DNA of 5,299 nt from Opitutaceae bacterium (GTDB lineage: Bacteria > Verrucomicrobiota > Verrucomicrobiia > Opitutales > Opitutaceae). Location: assembly GCA_031282705.1 (NCBI GenBank), contig JAITDF010000558.1:1-5299 (forward strand), read 5' to 3'. Of this stretch, positions 4,999 to 5,299 are shown piece by piece. The translations under genes and the position numbers were made by a program. The notes under the pieces were generated by a model. The model saw nothing but the letters and a program-made list of their open reading frames with translations. It was not told the DNA's origin and ran no database searches. The first letter of the stretch is position 1, and each line of letters starts with the position of its first letter.

Positions 4999-5299
4999 TC
5001 ACCAGGCCTGGCGGTAGCCGGTGTTGAGGGACCAGGGGCGGGTGAAGGTTTCGCCGCGGGAGTATTCGCAGTCGAGGTAGAACTGGCTGCGGGCGGAGAC
5101 GGCATAGGCGAAGCCGGCGCCGAGTTCGGCGCGGAAGTCGTCGTAGTCGAGGGCGCGGCTCAGGCCGGCGGCGCGGACTTGGCCGCCGCGGGTGCCGGAT
5201 TTGGCGAGGGCGAGGCGGAGGTGGGGGTGGAGTTTGCCGAGGTCGCGGCCGAGGCGGATGATGACGCGGGTCTGGATGGAGGTGGCGGGGTCGTTGCGG
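4999..5299 (-). CDS. Autotransporter beta-barrel domain protein, C-terminal part
   Basis: Reading in from the right edge to a TGA at 5001-4999 gives 99 residues with no start in the window. They show alternating polar and apolar strands broken by Asp/Gly/Arg turns: TRVIIRLG, HPHLRLALA, FRAELGAGFAYAV, SQFYLDCEYSRG, and a last strand WSLNTGYRQAW that ends in an aromatic residue. This matches the end of type V autotransporter barrels (Autotransporter family, PF03797). The terminal aromatic strand is the recognition signal for the BAM outer-membrane assembly machinery. The product is therefore an outer-membrane protein, probably exporting a passenger encoded to the right of the window. The Cys in LDCEYSRG sits where such barrels often have Tyr. 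The passenger, and so the actual function, cannot be seen. Confidence 0.9.
   Translation of the reverse strand, partial: RNDPATSIQTRVIIRLGRDLGKLHPHLRLALAKSGTRGGQVRAAGLSRALDYDDFRAELGAGFAYAVSARSQFYLDCEYSRGETFTRPWSLNTGYRQAW

Noticed and set aside
4694..5002. 102-codon GTG-start ORF overlapping the autotransporter stop
   Set aside because: Arg/Pro/His-rich out-of-frame reading of the 118-residue gene.
1..5299. tRNA, rRNA, CRISPR array or insertion-sequence ends
   Set aside because: I saw no cloverleaf-type sequence, no regularly spaced repeat array and no transposase or paired terminal inverted repeats.

Overview
The window comes from a very GC-rich bacterial genome. All supported genes lie on the minus strand, so they read from right to left. 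The codons are strongly G/C-ending, which makes the plus strand a G-rich antisense with long false ORFs. A secreted toroid-fold enzyme, an autotransporter barrel, near-identical signal peptides and starts without a clear Shine-Dalgarno together suggest a Verrucomicrobiota member, perhaps Opitutaceae. That assignment rests on style and is low-confidence.

Layout in transcription order. (1) 5299-4999: the C-terminal 99 residues of an autotransporter-type outer-membrane beta-barrel, whose start lies outside the window. (2) 4977-4621: a 118-residue soluble protein of unknown function. (3) 4607-4278: a 109-codon ORF with an excellent signal peptide but a body that looks degenerate. It shares two separate DNA segments with the large secreted enzyme further left and may be the relic of a shrunken paralogue. 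(4) 4278-3076: an intact AAA_14/DUF4143 ATPase with a degenerate-looking nuclease-like C-terminus, in visibly lower-GC DNA. (5) 2952-187: a 921-residue exported protein with an N-terminal beta-domain, an (alpha/alpha) toroid and a C-terminal beta-sandwich, the architecture of a polysaccharide-active enzyme. (6) 186-1: a non-coding tail with a perfect 8-bp-arm palindrome and a possible start of a further gene.

Items 1, 3 and 5 point to the cell envelope or exterior. The ATPase is a mobile-type accessory gene that seems to have been dropped between them, so I do not infer a shared pathway. I did not find a convincing new multi-gene system. The most interesting signals are the duplicated signal-peptide DNA, the 33-bp repeat tying the relic to the interior of the large gene, the 10-bp direct repeat around the ATPase start, the heptamer repeat translated inside the secreted protein, and the palindrome at the left edge.
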